Part shown: positions 35,303-44,462 of the stretch, piece by piece
Layout: the number at the start of each line of letters is the position of its first letter
How positions within the stretch are numbered: position 1 is the stretch's first letter
Source of the DNA: Allobosea thiooxidans
GTDB taxonomy: Bacteria > Pseudomonadota > Alphaproteobacteria > Rhizobiales > Beijerinckiaceae
Direction of reading: 5' to 3'
DNA: 64,000 nt
Assembly (NCBI RefSeq): GCF_900168195.1
Contig: NZ_FUYX01000009.1
Span: 1-64,000 of the forward strand
Notes under the pieces: generated by a model
What the model was told of the DNA's origin: nothing
Seen by the model: the letters and a program-made list of their open reading frames with translations, nothing else
The model's database searches: none
Translations under genes and position numbers: made by a program

Positions 35303-35816
35303 AGACGAGATAGGCCGCGACGAGCGCGCCGGCGACGCCCAGGGCGAACAGGACGAGCTTCAGCCGGGTCATCGTGCTGGCGAAGGCGACATTGCCGCCA
35401 TCGACCTGCGGATAGCGATCGAGCAGCCGGGCCACCGCGAAATTCTCGGCGACGTCGCAGAGCCCGCCCAGCAGCCAGCCGCCGCCGCAGAGCGCCGCGA
35501 CCCACCAGGGCTGGCCGCGCATGGCGAGGCCCGCGATCAGCAGCGCGCCGACGATGGCATAGGTGAAGGCGCAGGCGACGTCGGCCGGAAGGACGCGGTT
35601 ACGATAACGTGCCCGCCGCTCGTCGCCATAGAGCGTGAACAGCTTCTCGACATCGGCGACGTTGTAGCCGTCCCAGTCGCTCTCCAGCATGCGCGGCACG
35701 CCCTGCCGGCTCGACCAGAAGCCGACCGCCCAGAACAACACCACGACCAGCACCGGCCCCCAGATGAAGAAGGCGAGCGGGATGGTCGTCGAATAGAACG
35801 GCACGGTCTCGGTCAT
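35283..35816 (-). CDS. Hypothetical membrane protein
   Basis: The 177-residue product has hydrophobic segments at FFIWGPVLVVVLFWAVGFW, AFTYAIVGALLIAGLAM, WVAALCGGGWLLGGLCDVAENFAV and KLVLFALGVAGALVAAYLVF. Between the first two lies a soluble loop with SDWDGYNVADVEKLFTLYGDE. CDVAEN in the third segment is a polar motif inside the membrane, known from several small integral proteins. No named family recognised. Confidence 0.6.
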   Translation of the reverse strand: MTETVPFYSTTIPLAFFIWGPVLVVVLFWAVGFWSSRQGVPRMLESDWDGYNVADVEKLFTLYGDERRARYRNRVLPADVACAFTYAIVGALLIAGLAMRGQPWWVAALCGGGWLLGGLCDVAENFAVARLLDRYPQVDGGNVAFASTMTRLKLVLFALGVAGALVAAYLVFRPLAA

Positions 35817-35931
35817 GGCGGCTCGACTCTCAGGGCAGGCATCGGCGCTGCATAGTGAGGTTATCCGGCGTGCGGGCCGCCGCCAAGCACGGGAAACCCG
35901 GCTTCGATGGCACAGACCGTCAGGAACCTCC

Positions 35932-36053
35932 AGCCCTCATCCTGAGGAGCGCCTTGAGGCGCGTCTCGAAGGGTGACCCAGATCTCTCCGGAGCCTCCTA
36001 GAACATCCTTCGAGACGCCATTCCCGACGGAATGGCTCCTCAGGATGAGGGCT
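35932..36053. repeat. Large intergenic inverted repeat, family C
   Basis: Outer arms of 19 bp (agccctcatcctgaggagc and its exact reverse complement at 36035-36053) enclose inner arms gcgtctcgaagg and ccttcgagacgc. It could fold into a long hairpin and is typical of dispersed non-autonomous repeats in this order. It fills the gap upstream of the membrane protein and downstream of the DinB gene. Confidence 0.8.
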
Positions 36054-36075
36054 CAGTGCACGTTCAAACGATCAC

Positions 36076-36654
36076 TCACAGCAGTTCCTCCGGCGGCAGC
36101 AGGTCGAGCCGGCGCAGCTCGACGCGCGTCTGCTGCGAATCGTGCAGCAGGAAATACTCGTCGAGCTGCGGCGGAGCGACCGCGGTGCCGGCGAGCATCG
36201 CATGCGCCTGGCCGCGGTGATGGATCTGGTGCTGGAAGAGATGCGCCAGCAGATCGTCGATCCGTTCCTCGACGGCGCCATGCTCGCCGCGATCGGTGGT
36301 GACGGTGGCTTCGAGGGCGGCGTCCGACAGCCCGTCGCAAACCGCGATCAGCCGGCGGTCGGCCGCAGCCTGGGCCTGGAACAGCTCCGCCATGCCGAAG
36401 GGCCGGAAGCGCGCGAACACCTGCCGGCCGAGCCCGCCGCGCTCGAGCGCGTCGATATAATAGAGATCGACCATTAGATTATGGTTCAGCGTCTCGTGCA
36501 GCGAGGGGAAGAAGCTCGTGCGCGCAGCGCGAAAAGCCTCTTCGTCCAGCTGCCTGCAGGCCGAGAGCAGCCGCCAGTTCGCCCAGGCGTTGTTATGCGC
36601 CATCTTGCGGAAATGGGCGCTCAGCGGCCCGCGGTGGCCGGCTCCGTCAGGCAT
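36076..36654 (-). CDS. DinB-family protein
   Basis: DinB/DfsB proteins are four-helix bundles with a metal site of three His, often thiol-dependent transferases. The 192-residue product (ATG 36654) has the first His in HETLNHNLMVDLYYID and the pair in LLAHLFQHQIHHRGQAHAML, the family signature. The length is normal. It begins 8 bp after the stop of the fumarylacetoacetase-family gene, so the two are one operon. DinB-like enzymes sometimes act as maleylpyruvate-type isomerases, which would fit that partner, but this is inference. Confidence 0.82.
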   Translation of the reverse strand: MPDGAGHRGPLSAHFRKMAHNNAWANWRLLSACRQLDEEAFRAARTSFFPSLHETLNHNLMVDLYYIDALERGGLGRQVFARFRPFGMAELFQAQAAADRRLIAVCDGLSDAALEATVTTDRGEHGAVEERIDDLLAHLFQHQIHHRGQAHAMLAGTAVAPPQLDEYFLLHDSQQTRVELRRLDLLPPEELL

Positions 36655-36662
36655 AAGAGATT

Positions 36663-37673
36663 TCAGACATGGGGCAGGATCTCCTGTTCGATCGCGCCGA
36701 AGATGGAATGCCCCGTCGCATCCTTCATCTCGATGCGGACGGTGTCGCCGAAACGCAGGAAGGGCGTCTTCGGTTCGCGCCGCTGAATGGTCTCGACCAC
36801 GCGCTGCTCGGCGATGCAGCCATAGCCCAGGCCGCCCTCCGCGACCGGCCGGCCGGGCCCGCCGCCGGCATCCCGATTCGAGACCGTGCCGGAACCGACG
36901 ATCGTCCCGGCCGAGAGCCGACGGGTCGCCGCGGCATGGGCGATCAGCGTGCCGAAATCGAAGGTCATGTCGGTGCCGGCATCGGGCTTGCCGAACAGGT
37001 TGCCGTTGACCTGCACCAGCAGCGGCAGATGGAGCTTTCCGTCCCGCCAGGCGGGGCCGAGCTCCTCGGGCGTGACGGCGACCGGCGAAAAGGCGGAAGA
37101 GGGCTTCGACTGAACGAATCCAAAGCCTTTCGCCAATTCGCTCGCAATCCGATTCCGCAGGCTCACGTCGTTTGCGAGCATGACGAAGCGGATCGCGGCG
37201 AGCGCCTCCTCCCGGCTTGCCCCCATCGGTACGTCGTCGATCACCACCGCGATCTCGGCCTCGAAATCGATGCCGTCCTCCTCGCTGCGGGCGAGGACCG
37301 GCTGGCGCGGGCCGAGCGGGGCGTCGCTGCCGCCCTGGTACATCAGCGGATCGGTCCAGAAGCTCTCCGGCATGGGGGCGCCGCGCGCCTTCCGAACGAG
37401 ATCGACATGGTTCACGTAAGCCGAGCCGTCGAGCCACTGACAGGCGCGCGGCAGCGGCGCGGCGCAATCATGCTCGTGGAAGCGGAAGGAAGGCACCGCG
37501 CCGTGCTCCAGCCCCTCGGCGAGGTCGGCGAGGCGCGGCCCATGACGCGGCCAGTCGTCGAGCGCGGCCTGCAGGGTCGCGACCACGGGGAAGGCGTCGG
37601 TGGCCCGCGTCAGGTCGCGCGAGACGACGACGAGCCGGCCATCACGGCCATGCGCGAGAGAGGCAAGCTTCAT
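36663..37673 (-). CDS. Fumarylacetoacetate hydrolase family protein
   Basis: The family cleaves carbon-carbon bonds in the last steps of aromatic breakdown. The 336-residue protein has DGSAYVNHVDLVRKARG, the metal-binding IDFEAEIAVVID, VMLANDVSLRN, KPSSAFSPVAVTPEELG and VGSGTVSNRD. The length and N-terminus match fumarylacetoacetase-type enzymes of alphaproteobacteria. With hmgA 2 kb away it may finish the homogentisate pathway. It is the first gene of a pair with DinB. Confidence 0.85.
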   Translation of the reverse strand: MKLASLAHGRDGRLVVVSRDLTRATDAFPVVATLQAALDDWPRHGPRLADLAEGLEHGAVPSFRFHEHDCAAPLPRACQWLDGSAYVNHVDLVRKARGAPMPESFWTDPLMYQGGSDAPLGPRQPVLARSEEDGIDFEAEIAVVIDDVPMGASREEALAAIRFVMLANDVSLRNRIASELAKGFGFVQSKPSSAFSPVAVTPEELGPAWRDGKLHLPLLVQVNGNLFGKPDAGTDMTFDFGTLIAHAAATRRLSAGTIVGSGTVSNRDAGGGPGRPVAEGGLGYGCIAEQRVVETIQRREPKTPFLRFGDTVRIEMKDATGHSIFGAIEQEILPHV

Positions 37674-37735
37674 CTCTTTTCATTCCTCCCTGGAAGCGCC
37701 AATAAGGACGCAACGAGCCTTCGGGAGGAGACCAT

Positions 37736-38821
37736 ATGGAACGTCGCAGCTTTTTGAAATCGGGCGCTCTCGCCGCGGCCGCGACCGGCATCGCGATGCC
37801 GGCCGTCGCGCAGACGCAGCCCGAGGTGAAATGGCGCCTGACCTCGAGCTTCCCGAAGTCCCTCGACACGATCTTCGGCACGGCGCAACAGTTCTCGAAA
37901 TACGTCTCCGAGGCGACCGACGGCAAGTTCGAGATCCAGGTCTTCGCGCCGGGCGAGATCGTCCCCGGCCTGCAGGCGCTCGACGCGGTGTCCTCCGGCA
38001 CGGTCGAATGCGCGCATTCGCCGACCTATTTCTACATCGGCAAGGACCCGACGCTCGGGCTCGGCACCGGCATCCCCTTCGGCCTGAACGCCCGCCAGCA
38101 GCATAGCTGGTGGTATTTCGGCGGCGGCGAGCAGGTCGTGAACGGGGTGCTCGACCGCTTCAACGCCTATTCGATCCCCTGCGGCAATTCCGGCTGCCAG
38201 ATGGGCGGCTTCTTCCGCAACGAGCTGAAGAGCATCGACGACCTGAAGGGGCTGAAGTTCCGCATCGGCGGCATGGGCGGCGCCGTGCTCGCCAAGCTCG
38301 GCGTCGTGCCGACGCAGATCGCGCCGGGCGACGTCTATCCCGCGCTGGAGCGCGGCACCATCGACGCGGCCGAATTCGTCGGCCCCTATGACGACGAGAA
38401 GCTCGGCTTCATCCGCGTCGCGAAATACTACTACTATCCCGGCTGGTGGGAGGGCGGCGCGATGCTGCATCTCATCATCGGCAAGGACGCCTGGAACAAG
38501 CTACCGAAGCACTATCAGGCGATCGTCCAGAACGCCTGCGAGGCGGCCAACAACTGGATGCTGGCGAAGTACGACTTCGTGAATCCGGGCGGCCTGCGCC
38601 GGCTGGTGGCGCAGGGCGCGCAGTTGCGCGGCTTCCCGCTGCCGGTGATGGAGGCGGCGCTCAAGGCGGCCGAGGAGTACTACGCCGAGACCGCGGCGAA
38701 GAGCCCGGACTTCAAGAAGGGCTACGATTCGATGGTGGCGTTCCGCGGCGAGAACCTGCTCTGGTGGCAGATCGCGGAGCTCTCCTACGATACCTTCATG
38801 AACCGGCTGAAGGCGCGCTGA
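37736..38821 (+). CDS. TRAP-type substrate-binding protein (DctP family)
   Basis: TRAP binding proteins deliver carboxylates to a DctQM permease. The 361-residue protein has a Tat-type signal (MERRSFLKSGALAAAATG, cut near AVAQ). The mature part starts VKWRLTSSFPKSLDTIFG and has the TRAP helix-hinge pattern, RNELKSIDDLKGLKFRIGG, with the Arg (RIGG) that contacts the ligand carboxylate, and GTIDAAEFVGPYDD. No dctQM genes are adjacent. The subgroup with GGQ...YYYPGWWEGG resembles 2-oxo- or lactate-type binders, but I cannot assign the substrate. Confidence 0.88.
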   Translation: MERRSFLKSGALAAAATGIAMPAVAQTQPEVKWRLTSSFPKSLDTIFGTAQQFSKYVSEATDGKFEIQVFAPGEIVPGLQALDAVSSGTVECAHSPTYFYIGKDPTLGLGTGIPFGLNARQQHSWWYFGGGEQVVNGVLDRFNAYSIPCGNSGCQMGGFFRNELKSIDDLKGLKFRIGGMGGAVLAKLGVVPTQIAPGDVYPALERGTIDAAEFVGPYDDEKLGFIRVAKYYYYPGWWEGGAMLHLIIGKDAWNKLPKHYQAIVQNACEAANNWMLAKYDFVNPGGLRRLVAQGAQLRGFPLPVMEAALKAAEEYYAETAAKSPDFKKGYDSMVAFRGENLLWWQIAELSYDTFMNRLKAR

Positions 38822-38831
38822 GGCGGCCGCC

Positions 38832-38850
38832 GCGGGCGCTTTTCGCCCGC
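38832..38850. terminator. Hairpin between convergent dctP-like and CHAD genes
   Basis: GCGGGCG and CGCCCGC flank the 5-nt loop ctttt, 11 bp after the dctP-type stop. No T-run follows on either strand. Confidence 0.4.
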
Positions 38851-38869
38851 CATCGCCACCGGATCCGGA

Positions 38870-39754
38870 TCAGGCCAGCCTGGTCCGCGGGGGCGGATTG
38901 CACTCCATTGCGGTGCGCAGGTGGGCGCCGGCGCTCCTGGGGCGGCGATCGAGGAGGCGGTCGGCCAGGCGGGCCGCCTTCTGCCGCCGCTTGCCGATCT
39001 CGCGCTCGATCCTGTGCAGCACCCGTGCATCGTCCTCGCCCGCCGGCGCGCCGGCCAGATAATTGCGGGCGAGGTCGAGATCGAAAACGTGACCGAGATG
39101 AGTGCGCAATCGCTCCGCCGCCTCCGCCTGCTTCCGCAGCCGCGCGGAGCCGGACGACTGGAAGAAGCCGCACTGATACCCCAGATCGACGACCGCACTG
39201 CGCCAGCGATGTAGCCGCTTCAGGCCCATCCGGCGTGGATCGCGGCGGGCGCCTCGCCGCGCGCGCCGGTAGCTGCGCCGGTAGGCAAGCACCAGGAAAT
39301 CGCCGGTCTCGCCCGCGACCGACCATTGCTCCATCGCCGCCGATAGCCGTCGCAGTTCGGCACGAACGGCGTCGCCCTGCTCGCGCAGCAGCTTGCCGGC
39401 CTCGACCGCCGCCTCCTCCGCGGGCGGGATGCGCTCGAATCCGACGCGCTTCAGCGCCGCGGCAATGACCGTGGCGTCACGGGCCGCGCCAAAGGCGCGA
39501 CGCAGGCGTCCGATATCGGCCCGGACCTCCCCCGCCCCCTCCGCGAGCCTCGCCGGAGCCAGCCGCAACAAGGCTCGCCACGCCTTCATCAGGCGGCGGA
39601 ACTCGTGGACACGCTTCTCGAGCGACGGCGCACCGCGGTCGAGCACCGCCAAGGCGCGAACCGGCATCTGGCGGCAGGAGCGCAGCCAGTGCCGCGCCCA
39701 ACGCCGCATCATCGCCGCTTCGGCGGCCGGTTCGCTCGCATCTGCCTTGGCCAT
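38870..39754 (-). CDS. CHAD domain protein
   Basis: CHAD domains are helical bundles rich in His and Arg that bind polyphosphate. The 294-residue product (ATG 39754, MAKADASEPAAEAA) shows the typical first helix PSLEKRVHEFRRLMKAWRALLRL, then LRRAFGAARDATVIAAAL, and later MGLKRLHRWRSAVVDLGYQCGFF with the second conserved His-Arg group. No CYTH triphosphatase domain is fused. Very high Arg and Ala content is normal for the family. Confidence 0.85.
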   Translation of the reverse strand: MAKADASEPAAEAAMMRRWARHWLRSCRQMPVRALAVLDRGAPSLEKRVHEFRRLMKAWRALLRLAPARLAEGAGEVRADIGRLRRAFGAARDATVIAAALKRVGFERIPPAEEAAVEAGKLLREQGDAVRAELRRLSAAMEQWSVAGETGDFLVLAYRRSYRRARRGARRDPRRMGLKRLHRWRSAVVDLGYQCGFFQSSGSARLRKQAEAAERLRTHLGHVFDLDLARNYLAGAPAGEDDARVLHRIEREIGKRRQKAARLADRLLDRRPRSAGAHLRTAMECNPPPRTRLA

Positions 39755-39791
39755 GCTGGGCTCCGCTTCGCATCGGCACTCGATCGGCATT

Positions 39792-41150
39792 CTACCACGC
39801 GTCCGGCTTCGTCGGATCGAAGCGCTTCCTGAGTCCGTCCCAGCAGGCGACATAATCGGGCTGGCGATGGGGAGAGCGTGCCGCATAGCCGGTCAACCTC
39901 TGCGCGAAACGCGTCTCGAACATGAAGGCCATGGTGCCGGTCAGCTTGACCGGCTTCTGCTCGCTCGTGGAGGCATGCTCATAGGCCGAGGCATCCGGGC
40001 CGTGCGGCAGCATCATGTTGTGCAGGCTGAAGCCGCCCGGCGTGAAGCCCTCCGGCTTGGCGTCGTAGACGCCGTAGATCAGCCCCATGAACTCCGACAT
40101 GATGTTGCGGTGATACCAGGGCGGCCGGAAGGTGTTCTCGGCCACGGCCCAGCGCTCCGGGAAGATGACGAAGTCGACATTGGCCGTACCGGCCGTCTCC
40201 GAGGGCGCCGTCAGCACCGTGAAGATCGACGGGTCGGGATGATCGAAGGAGATCGCCCCCACCGGCGAATAGTGCCGCAGATCGTATTTGTAGGGTGCGT
40301 AGTTGCCATGCCAGGCGACCACGTCGAGCGGAGACTGGTCGATCGGCGTGGCGTACAGTTCGCCGCCCCATTTGGCATGGAGGGTCGAGGGCTCCTCGCG
40401 GTCCTCATAGGCCGCCACCGGCGTCAGGAAGTCGCGTGGATTGGCCAGGCAATTGGCGCCGATCGGCCCGCGGTCCGGCAAGGTGAAGGAGCCGCCATAG
40501 TTCTCGCAGACATAGGCCCGGGCCGGCCCACCGAGGAGTTCGACGCGGAAGACGACGCCGCGCGGGATGACGCAGATCTCGCCCGGCTCGATCTCGATGA
40601 TGCCGAACTCCGTGAAGAAGCGCAGCCTCCCCTCCTGCATCACGACCAGATACTCGCCATCGGCGTTGAACATGTATTCGCGCTGCATCGAGGCCGTGAC
40701 GAAGAGCAGATGCGCCGCCATGCCGGCCTGGCTGTCGGCGTCGCCGGCGGTGGTGACGGTGTGCAGGCCGGTGACGAAGGTCAGCACCTCATGCGGGATC
40801 GGGACCGGGCTCCAGCGCAGCTGGCCGATCGGCAGATCGGCCTCGTCGCGGCACGGGGCGGTGCGGATCAGCCCCCGGTCGACCTTGCTCCAACGGCCGC
40901 CATGCTTGACGCTCGGGCGGATGCGATAGAGCCAGGAGCGCTCGTTGGAGGACCGCGGCGCGGTGAAGGGCGAGCCCGAGAGTTGTTCGGCATAGAGCCC
41001 ATAGGCTGGCCGCTGCGGCGAGTTGCGGCCGACGGGCAACGCGCCCGGCAAAGCTTCCGTCTCGAAGGAATTGCCGAATCCTGACATGTAGCCCGGTGTC
41101 ACGCCGACGCCCTGGCGCGCGACAGCATCGGTTTTCGGCTGTATGGTCAT
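39792..41150 (-). CDS. hmgA: Homogentisate 1,2-dioxygenase
   Basis: HmgA opens the ring of homogentisate in tyrosine/phenylalanine breakdown with Fe(II). The 452-residue protein from ATG 41150 (box GGGAG) has [34 protein letters not shown], the metal segment [18 protein letters not shown] and [19 protein letters not shown] with the conserved His and Glu. The divergent MarR gene 95 bp away is the likely regulator. maiA is not in the window; a fumarylacetoacetase-family gene lies 2 kb downstream. Confidence 0.95.
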   Translation of the reverse strand: MTIQPKTDAVARQGVGVTPGYMSGFGNSFETEALPGALPVGRNSPQRPAYGLYAEQLSGSPFTAPRSSNERSWLYRIRPSVKHGGRWSKVDRGLIRTAPCRDEADLPIGQLRWSPVPIPHEVLTFVTGLHTVTTAGDADSQAGMAAHLLFVTASMQREYMFNADGEYLVVMQEGRLRFFTEFGIIEIEPGEICVIPRGVVFRVELLGGPARAYVCENYGGSFTLPDRGPIGANCLANPRDFLTPVAAYEDREEPSTLHAKWGGELYATPIDQSPLDVVAWHGNYAPYKYDLRHYSPVGAISFDHPDPSIFTVLTAPSETAGTANVDFVIFPERWAVAENTFRPPWYHRNIMSEFMGLIYGVYDAKPEGFTPGGFSLHNMMLPHGPDASAYEHASTSEQKPVKLTGTMAFMFETRFAQRLTGYAARSPHRQPDYVACWDGLRKRFDPTKPDAW

Positions 41151-41226
41151 CGCTCTCTCCCGCAGATGGCCGCCGATCGCGTCGGAGGTAGGCGACTGCG
41201 ATCCAGACGTTGCCCCGGGCCGAGAA

Positions 41227-41246
41227 TTAGTTACAAGCGCAACCAA
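41227..41246. promoter_or_regulatory. Putative MarR operator between hmgA and its regulator
   Basis: The stretch ttagttacaagcgcaaccaa contains the inverted pair GTTAC/GCAAC around AAGC (one mismatch). It touches the start codon of the MarR gene at 41246, so binding would repress that gene and could also control hmgA. Confidence 0.45.
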
Positions 41247-41743
41247 TGTCAACGAAACCCCTGCCTCAAAACCAGAACGAGACGCTCCAGCTCGAGCGCT
41301 TCCTGCCCTATCGGCTCAACGTCGTCGGCACCCTCGCAAGCCGCGCGCTCGGGCGCATTTACAGCGAGCAATTCGGGATCGGCATTCCGGAATGGCGCGT
41401 GGTCGCGCAGCTGGGCGAATTCGGCAAGCTCACCTCGCGCGACATCGGCGAGCTCGCCCAGATGCACAAGACCAAGGTCTCGCGCGCCGTCTCCGAGCTC
41501 GAGAAGCGCGGCTTCGTCTCGCGCGCCGAGAACCGGCAGGACCGGCGCGAGGCCTTCGTGACGCTGACGGCGGCCGGGCGCCGGGTCTATGAGCAGATCG
41601 TGCCGCTCGCGCTCGGCTTCGAGGCGCGCTGGGTCGAGGGCATCTCCCCCGACGAGCTCAAGCTGTTCGAGCGCGTGCTCTCGATCCTGACCGAGCGCGG
41701 CCGCCACCTTGCCGGCGGCTATCGCGGCGAAGACGGCGCCTGA
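41246..41743 (+). CDS. MarR-family regulator, likely of hmgA
   Basis: The 165-residue protein has the winged [53 protein letters not shown], the wing [23 protein letters not shown] and a C-terminal dimer helix. The size and N-terminus ([19 protein letters not shown]) match regulators that lie divergent from homogentisate genes. A pathway intermediate is the likely ligand, which is inferred. The almost leaderless start next to an inverted repeat suggests autorepression. Confidence 0.85.
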   Translation: MSTKPLPQNQNETLQLERFLPYRLNVVGTLASRALGRIYSEQFGIGIPEWRVVAQLGEFGKLTSRDIGELAQMHKTKVSRAVSELEKRGFVSRAENRQDRREAFVTLTAAGRRVYEQIVPLALGFEARWVEGISPDELKLFERVLSILTERGRHLAGGYRGEDGA

Positions 41744-41765
41744 GGCGGGAGCGCCTGGCGCGCCC

Positions 41766-41863
41766 GTCATTGCGAGCATAGCCAAGCAATACGGAGCGAA
41801 CCGGGGCGAACGCTTCGCCCGGTCCTTCCTGGATTGCTTCGTCGCTTCGCTCCTCGCAATGAC
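41766..41863. repeat. Dispersed intergenic inverted repeat, family D
   Basis: The element starts gtcattgcgag and ends ctcgcaatgac, exact reverse complements, with further matches inside (aagcaat...attgctt). This arrangement is common in genomes of the order. It lies between the convergent MarR and purC genes. Confidence 0.75.
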
Positions 41864-41881
41864 GCGGAGGCTGAGTCCTCG

Positions 41882-42832
41882 TCAGAAATACCGCGCGAGA
41901 TTGCGCCGGATGCGCTGCAGCGGGTCCTCGCCCTTCGGAGGATAGGCGAAAGCCGTGCCGGTGATGGCCTCGAAGGCGCGGACATAGACCGCCGAGGTCT
42001 GGTCGACCAGCTCCTGCGGGATCGGCGGCAGCGCCTCCTTGTAGGGGTCGCAGCGCGCCACCACCCAGTTGCGCACGAAATCCTTGTCGAAGGATTCCGG
42101 CTTGCCGCCGGCCGCGAAGCGGGCCGGATAGCTCTCGGCAAACCAGTAGCGGCTCGAATCCGGCGTATGGATCTCGTCGGCCAGCAGGATGCGGCCCTCG
42201 GCGTCGGTGCCGAACTCGTATTTGGTGTCGGCGAGGATGAGGCCGCGTTCGCGGGCGAGCTTCTGGCCCCGCGCGAAGAGCGCGAGCGCATAACCGGAGA
42301 CCGTGTCCCACTGCGCCTGCGTCAGCAGCCCGCCTTTGACGATCTCGCGCTCGGACAGCGGCTCGTCATGGCCGCCGTCGAAGGCCTTGCTGGTCGGCGT
42401 GATGATCGCCCGCGGCAGCTCCTGGTTGTCGCGCAAGCCGTCAGGCAGGGTGATGCCGTACATCTCGCGCCGGCCCTGCTTGTAAAGCGTCAGGGCCGAG
42501 GTGCCGGTCGTGCCGGCGAGATAGCCGCGCACCACGATCTCGACCGGCAGGATCTCGAGCCGCCTGCCGACGACGACGTTCGGATCGGGATATTCGAGGA
42601 CGTGGTTGGGGCAGATGTCGGCCGTCTGCTCGAACCAGTAGCGCGCGGTCTGGGTCAGCACCTGGCCCTTGAGCGGGATCGAGGCGATCGCCCGGTCGAA
42701 GGCGGAGAGCCGGTCGGTCGAGATCAGGATGCGCCGACCGTCCGGCAGATCGTAATTCTCGCGTACCTTGCCCCGATAATAGTTCGGCAGCTCGGGGATA
42801 ACGGCTTCGTGAAGAGGCAGGAAATCGGACAT
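41882..42832 (-). CDS. purC: Phosphoribosylaminoimidazole-succinocarboxamide synthase
   Basis: SAICAR synthase joins CAIR and aspartate in purine synthesis with ATP. From ATG 42832 ([11 protein letters not shown]) it has 316 residues. [41 protein letters not shown] [42 protein letters not shown] and [11 protein letters not shown] are family motifs. It is the longer form, close to the fungal-type enzyme. Many relatives carry a second, shorter purC elsewhere, so this may be one of two. Confidence 0.93.
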   Translation of the reverse strand: MSDFLPLHEAVIPELPNYYRGKVRENYDLPDGRRILISTDRLSAFDRAIASIPLKGQVLTQTARYWFEQTADICPNHVLEYPDPNVVVGRRLEILPVEIVVRGYLAGTTGTSALTLYKQGRREMYGITLPDGLRDNQELPRAIITPTSKAFDGGHDEPLSEREIVKGGLLTQAQWDTVSGYALALFARGQKLARERGLILADTKYEFGTDAEGRILLADEIHTPDSSRYWFAESYPARFAAGGKPESFDKDFVRNWVVARCDPYKEALPPIPQELVDQTSAVYVRAFEAITGTAFAYPPKGEDPLQRIRRNLARYF

Positions 42833-43135
42833 GGCGGGGCTTGCCTCTCTGGTGATCGCGACGACCGGCGATGCTGCGCCGTCCCAGGCTTCTAGAACAT
42901 GTTCTGCCGGAGGGGGAGTTTTCCACCACGGCCGCAACCGAGTCTTCCCCCGGATTGCTGCGATTGCCCGAATATGGCATGCGGAAGCGCGTGCTTGGAG
43001 CGGAGCCCCACCCGTGGGAACGCAGGCCGCTCCATAGTTCCGTCGTGTTTGGCGGGTGTTCTTGGCAGATGTTCTTAAAGGCAGGGCCGCTGGCCGACCC
43101 GCCTTTCGACACCGGATGACGTGACCCGACCTGCG
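42833..43135. other. Divergent intergenic region between purC and the DUF2865 gene
   Basis: No gene is seen. A perfect 12-bp palindrome AGAACATGTTCT lies at 42894-42905, about 62 bp upstream of purC, and could be an operator. The rest is featureless to my eye. Confidence 0.4.
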
Positions 43136-44275
43136 ATGATCCTGCGAATTTCCCGACGGTTCGGCATGGCCCTGCTTGTGCTGGCGGCCCTGAGTGGCGC
43201 GGCCGCCGCGCAATCGCCGGCCTGCAACGCCTGGCGGGCCGAGCTCGAAAGTCTGCAAGGGCGCAGCGGCGGCGATCCCCGCGCCGCGCAGGCCGCGCAA
43301 CGCGTCGGTGGACAACTCGCCCAGCTCAGCAACCAGTACCGTGCCATGGGCTGTGATCGCGGCTTCGGCTTCTTCGACTCGGCGCCGCCGCAATGCGGCG
43401 CCATCCGCGGGCAGCTCGGCCAGCTCCAGGCGCAGTACGACAACCTGCAGCGCCAGGCCCAGGGCGGCGGCGTCGAGCAGCGCCGCGCCCAGCTCGCCGC
43501 GGCGATCAACAACAACTGCAGGGCCCAGCCGCGCGGCTTCTTCGAGACGATCTTCGGCCTCGATCCGCGCCGCGGCGAGATCGACTCCACCCTGCCCGAG
43601 CTCGACCCGGAGGAGCCGACCGAGCCGGCGAAGCCGCGGCTCGGCGGCCCGCAGACCGTCTGCGTCAGGACCTGCGACGGCTATTTCTTCCCGCTCTCCA
43701 ACAACAGCGGCAATGCGGACGAGATGTGCCAGGCGCTCTGCCCGGGCACCGAGACCCTCGCCTATGGCATGAGCAGCGGCGGCGACATCCAGAACGCCGC
43801 CTCCCGCTCGACCGGCCAGCCCTATGCCTCGCTGCCGAACGCCCTGAAATACACGCGCAGCTTCGACGCGGCCTGCACCTGTCGCGGCCAGGGCGAAAGC
43901 TGGTCGGCGGCCCTGCGCAATGCCGAGTACCTGCTCGACAAGCGCAAGGGCGACGTCATCCTGACCGAGCAGCGCGCGGCCGAGCTCTCGCGCCCGAAAC
44001 CCGACCCGAAGCGCAAGGCCACGGCGCCGCAGCCGACGCCGGCCGCCCCCTCCACCCCCGACATCGCCGAAGAAAAGCCGATGCCCTCGGAGAATTCGCC
44101 AACGTCGGGAACTGAATCCGCAGGCGTCGGCCCCGACACGGTCGGCGAGAAGGTGCTCGACAAGCAGGACGGCCTGAAGAGCGAGTCGCGCAGCGTCACC
44201 GGCGAGCGCCGCTCAGTCAGGATCGTCGCCCCCAATCTCGCCCCGAACCTGAGCCCCCAGCTCGTCAGGCCCTGA
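43136..44275 (+). CDS. DUF2865 domain secreted protein
   Basis: The 379-residue product (ATG 43136, [19 protein letters not shown]) has a signal peptide cut after AAAQ. It continues with Gln/Ala-rich coiled helices and the DUF2865 core: [45 protein letters not shown] and [24 protein letters not shown], with six or more cysteines. The C-terminal 100 residues are Pro/Ser/Lys-rich. DUF2865 is common in Hyphomicrobiales; it is envelope-located and of unknown function. A GTG 15 bp earlier is a possible start. Confidence 0.85.
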   Translation: MILRISRRFGMALLVLAALSGAAAAQSPACNAWRAELESLQGRSGGDPRAAQAAQRVGGQLAQLSNQYRAMGCDRGFGFFDSAPPQCGAIRGQLGQLQAQYDNLQRQAQGGGVEQRRAQLAAAINNNCRAQPRGFFETIFGLDPRRGEIDSTLPELDPEEPTEPAKPRLGGPQTVCVRTCDGYFFPLSNNSGNADEMCQALCPGTETLAYGMSSGGDIQNAASRSTGQPYASLPNALKYTRSFDAACTCRGQGESWSAALRNAEYLLDKRKGDVILTEQRAAELSRPKPDPKRKATAPQPTPAAPSTPDIAEEKPMPSENSPTSGTESAGVGPDTVGEKVLDKQDGLKSESRSVTGERRSVRIVAPNLAPNLSPQLVRP

Positions 44276-44462
44276 TGCGGAAAAGTTCCATGCGACATCG
44301 GCATGGAGGACGGGACGCGATGACTGAGACAGGCCATGGACGCATGGCCTGATCTGACGCATAAGAAGTGATCTAGCCGCCCTCCGGGAGGCCGCCAGAC
44401 CCGCCCTCGCGACGCTACGTGCCGCGCTCGCCTCTGACGCTCCCCAGTCTCAGCAGGCCGCC

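Noticed and set aside
39393..41084. 563-codon plus-strand ORF opposite hmgA and the CHAD gene
   Set aside because: It spans two convincing minus-strand genes and reads as Arg/Gly-rich antisense.
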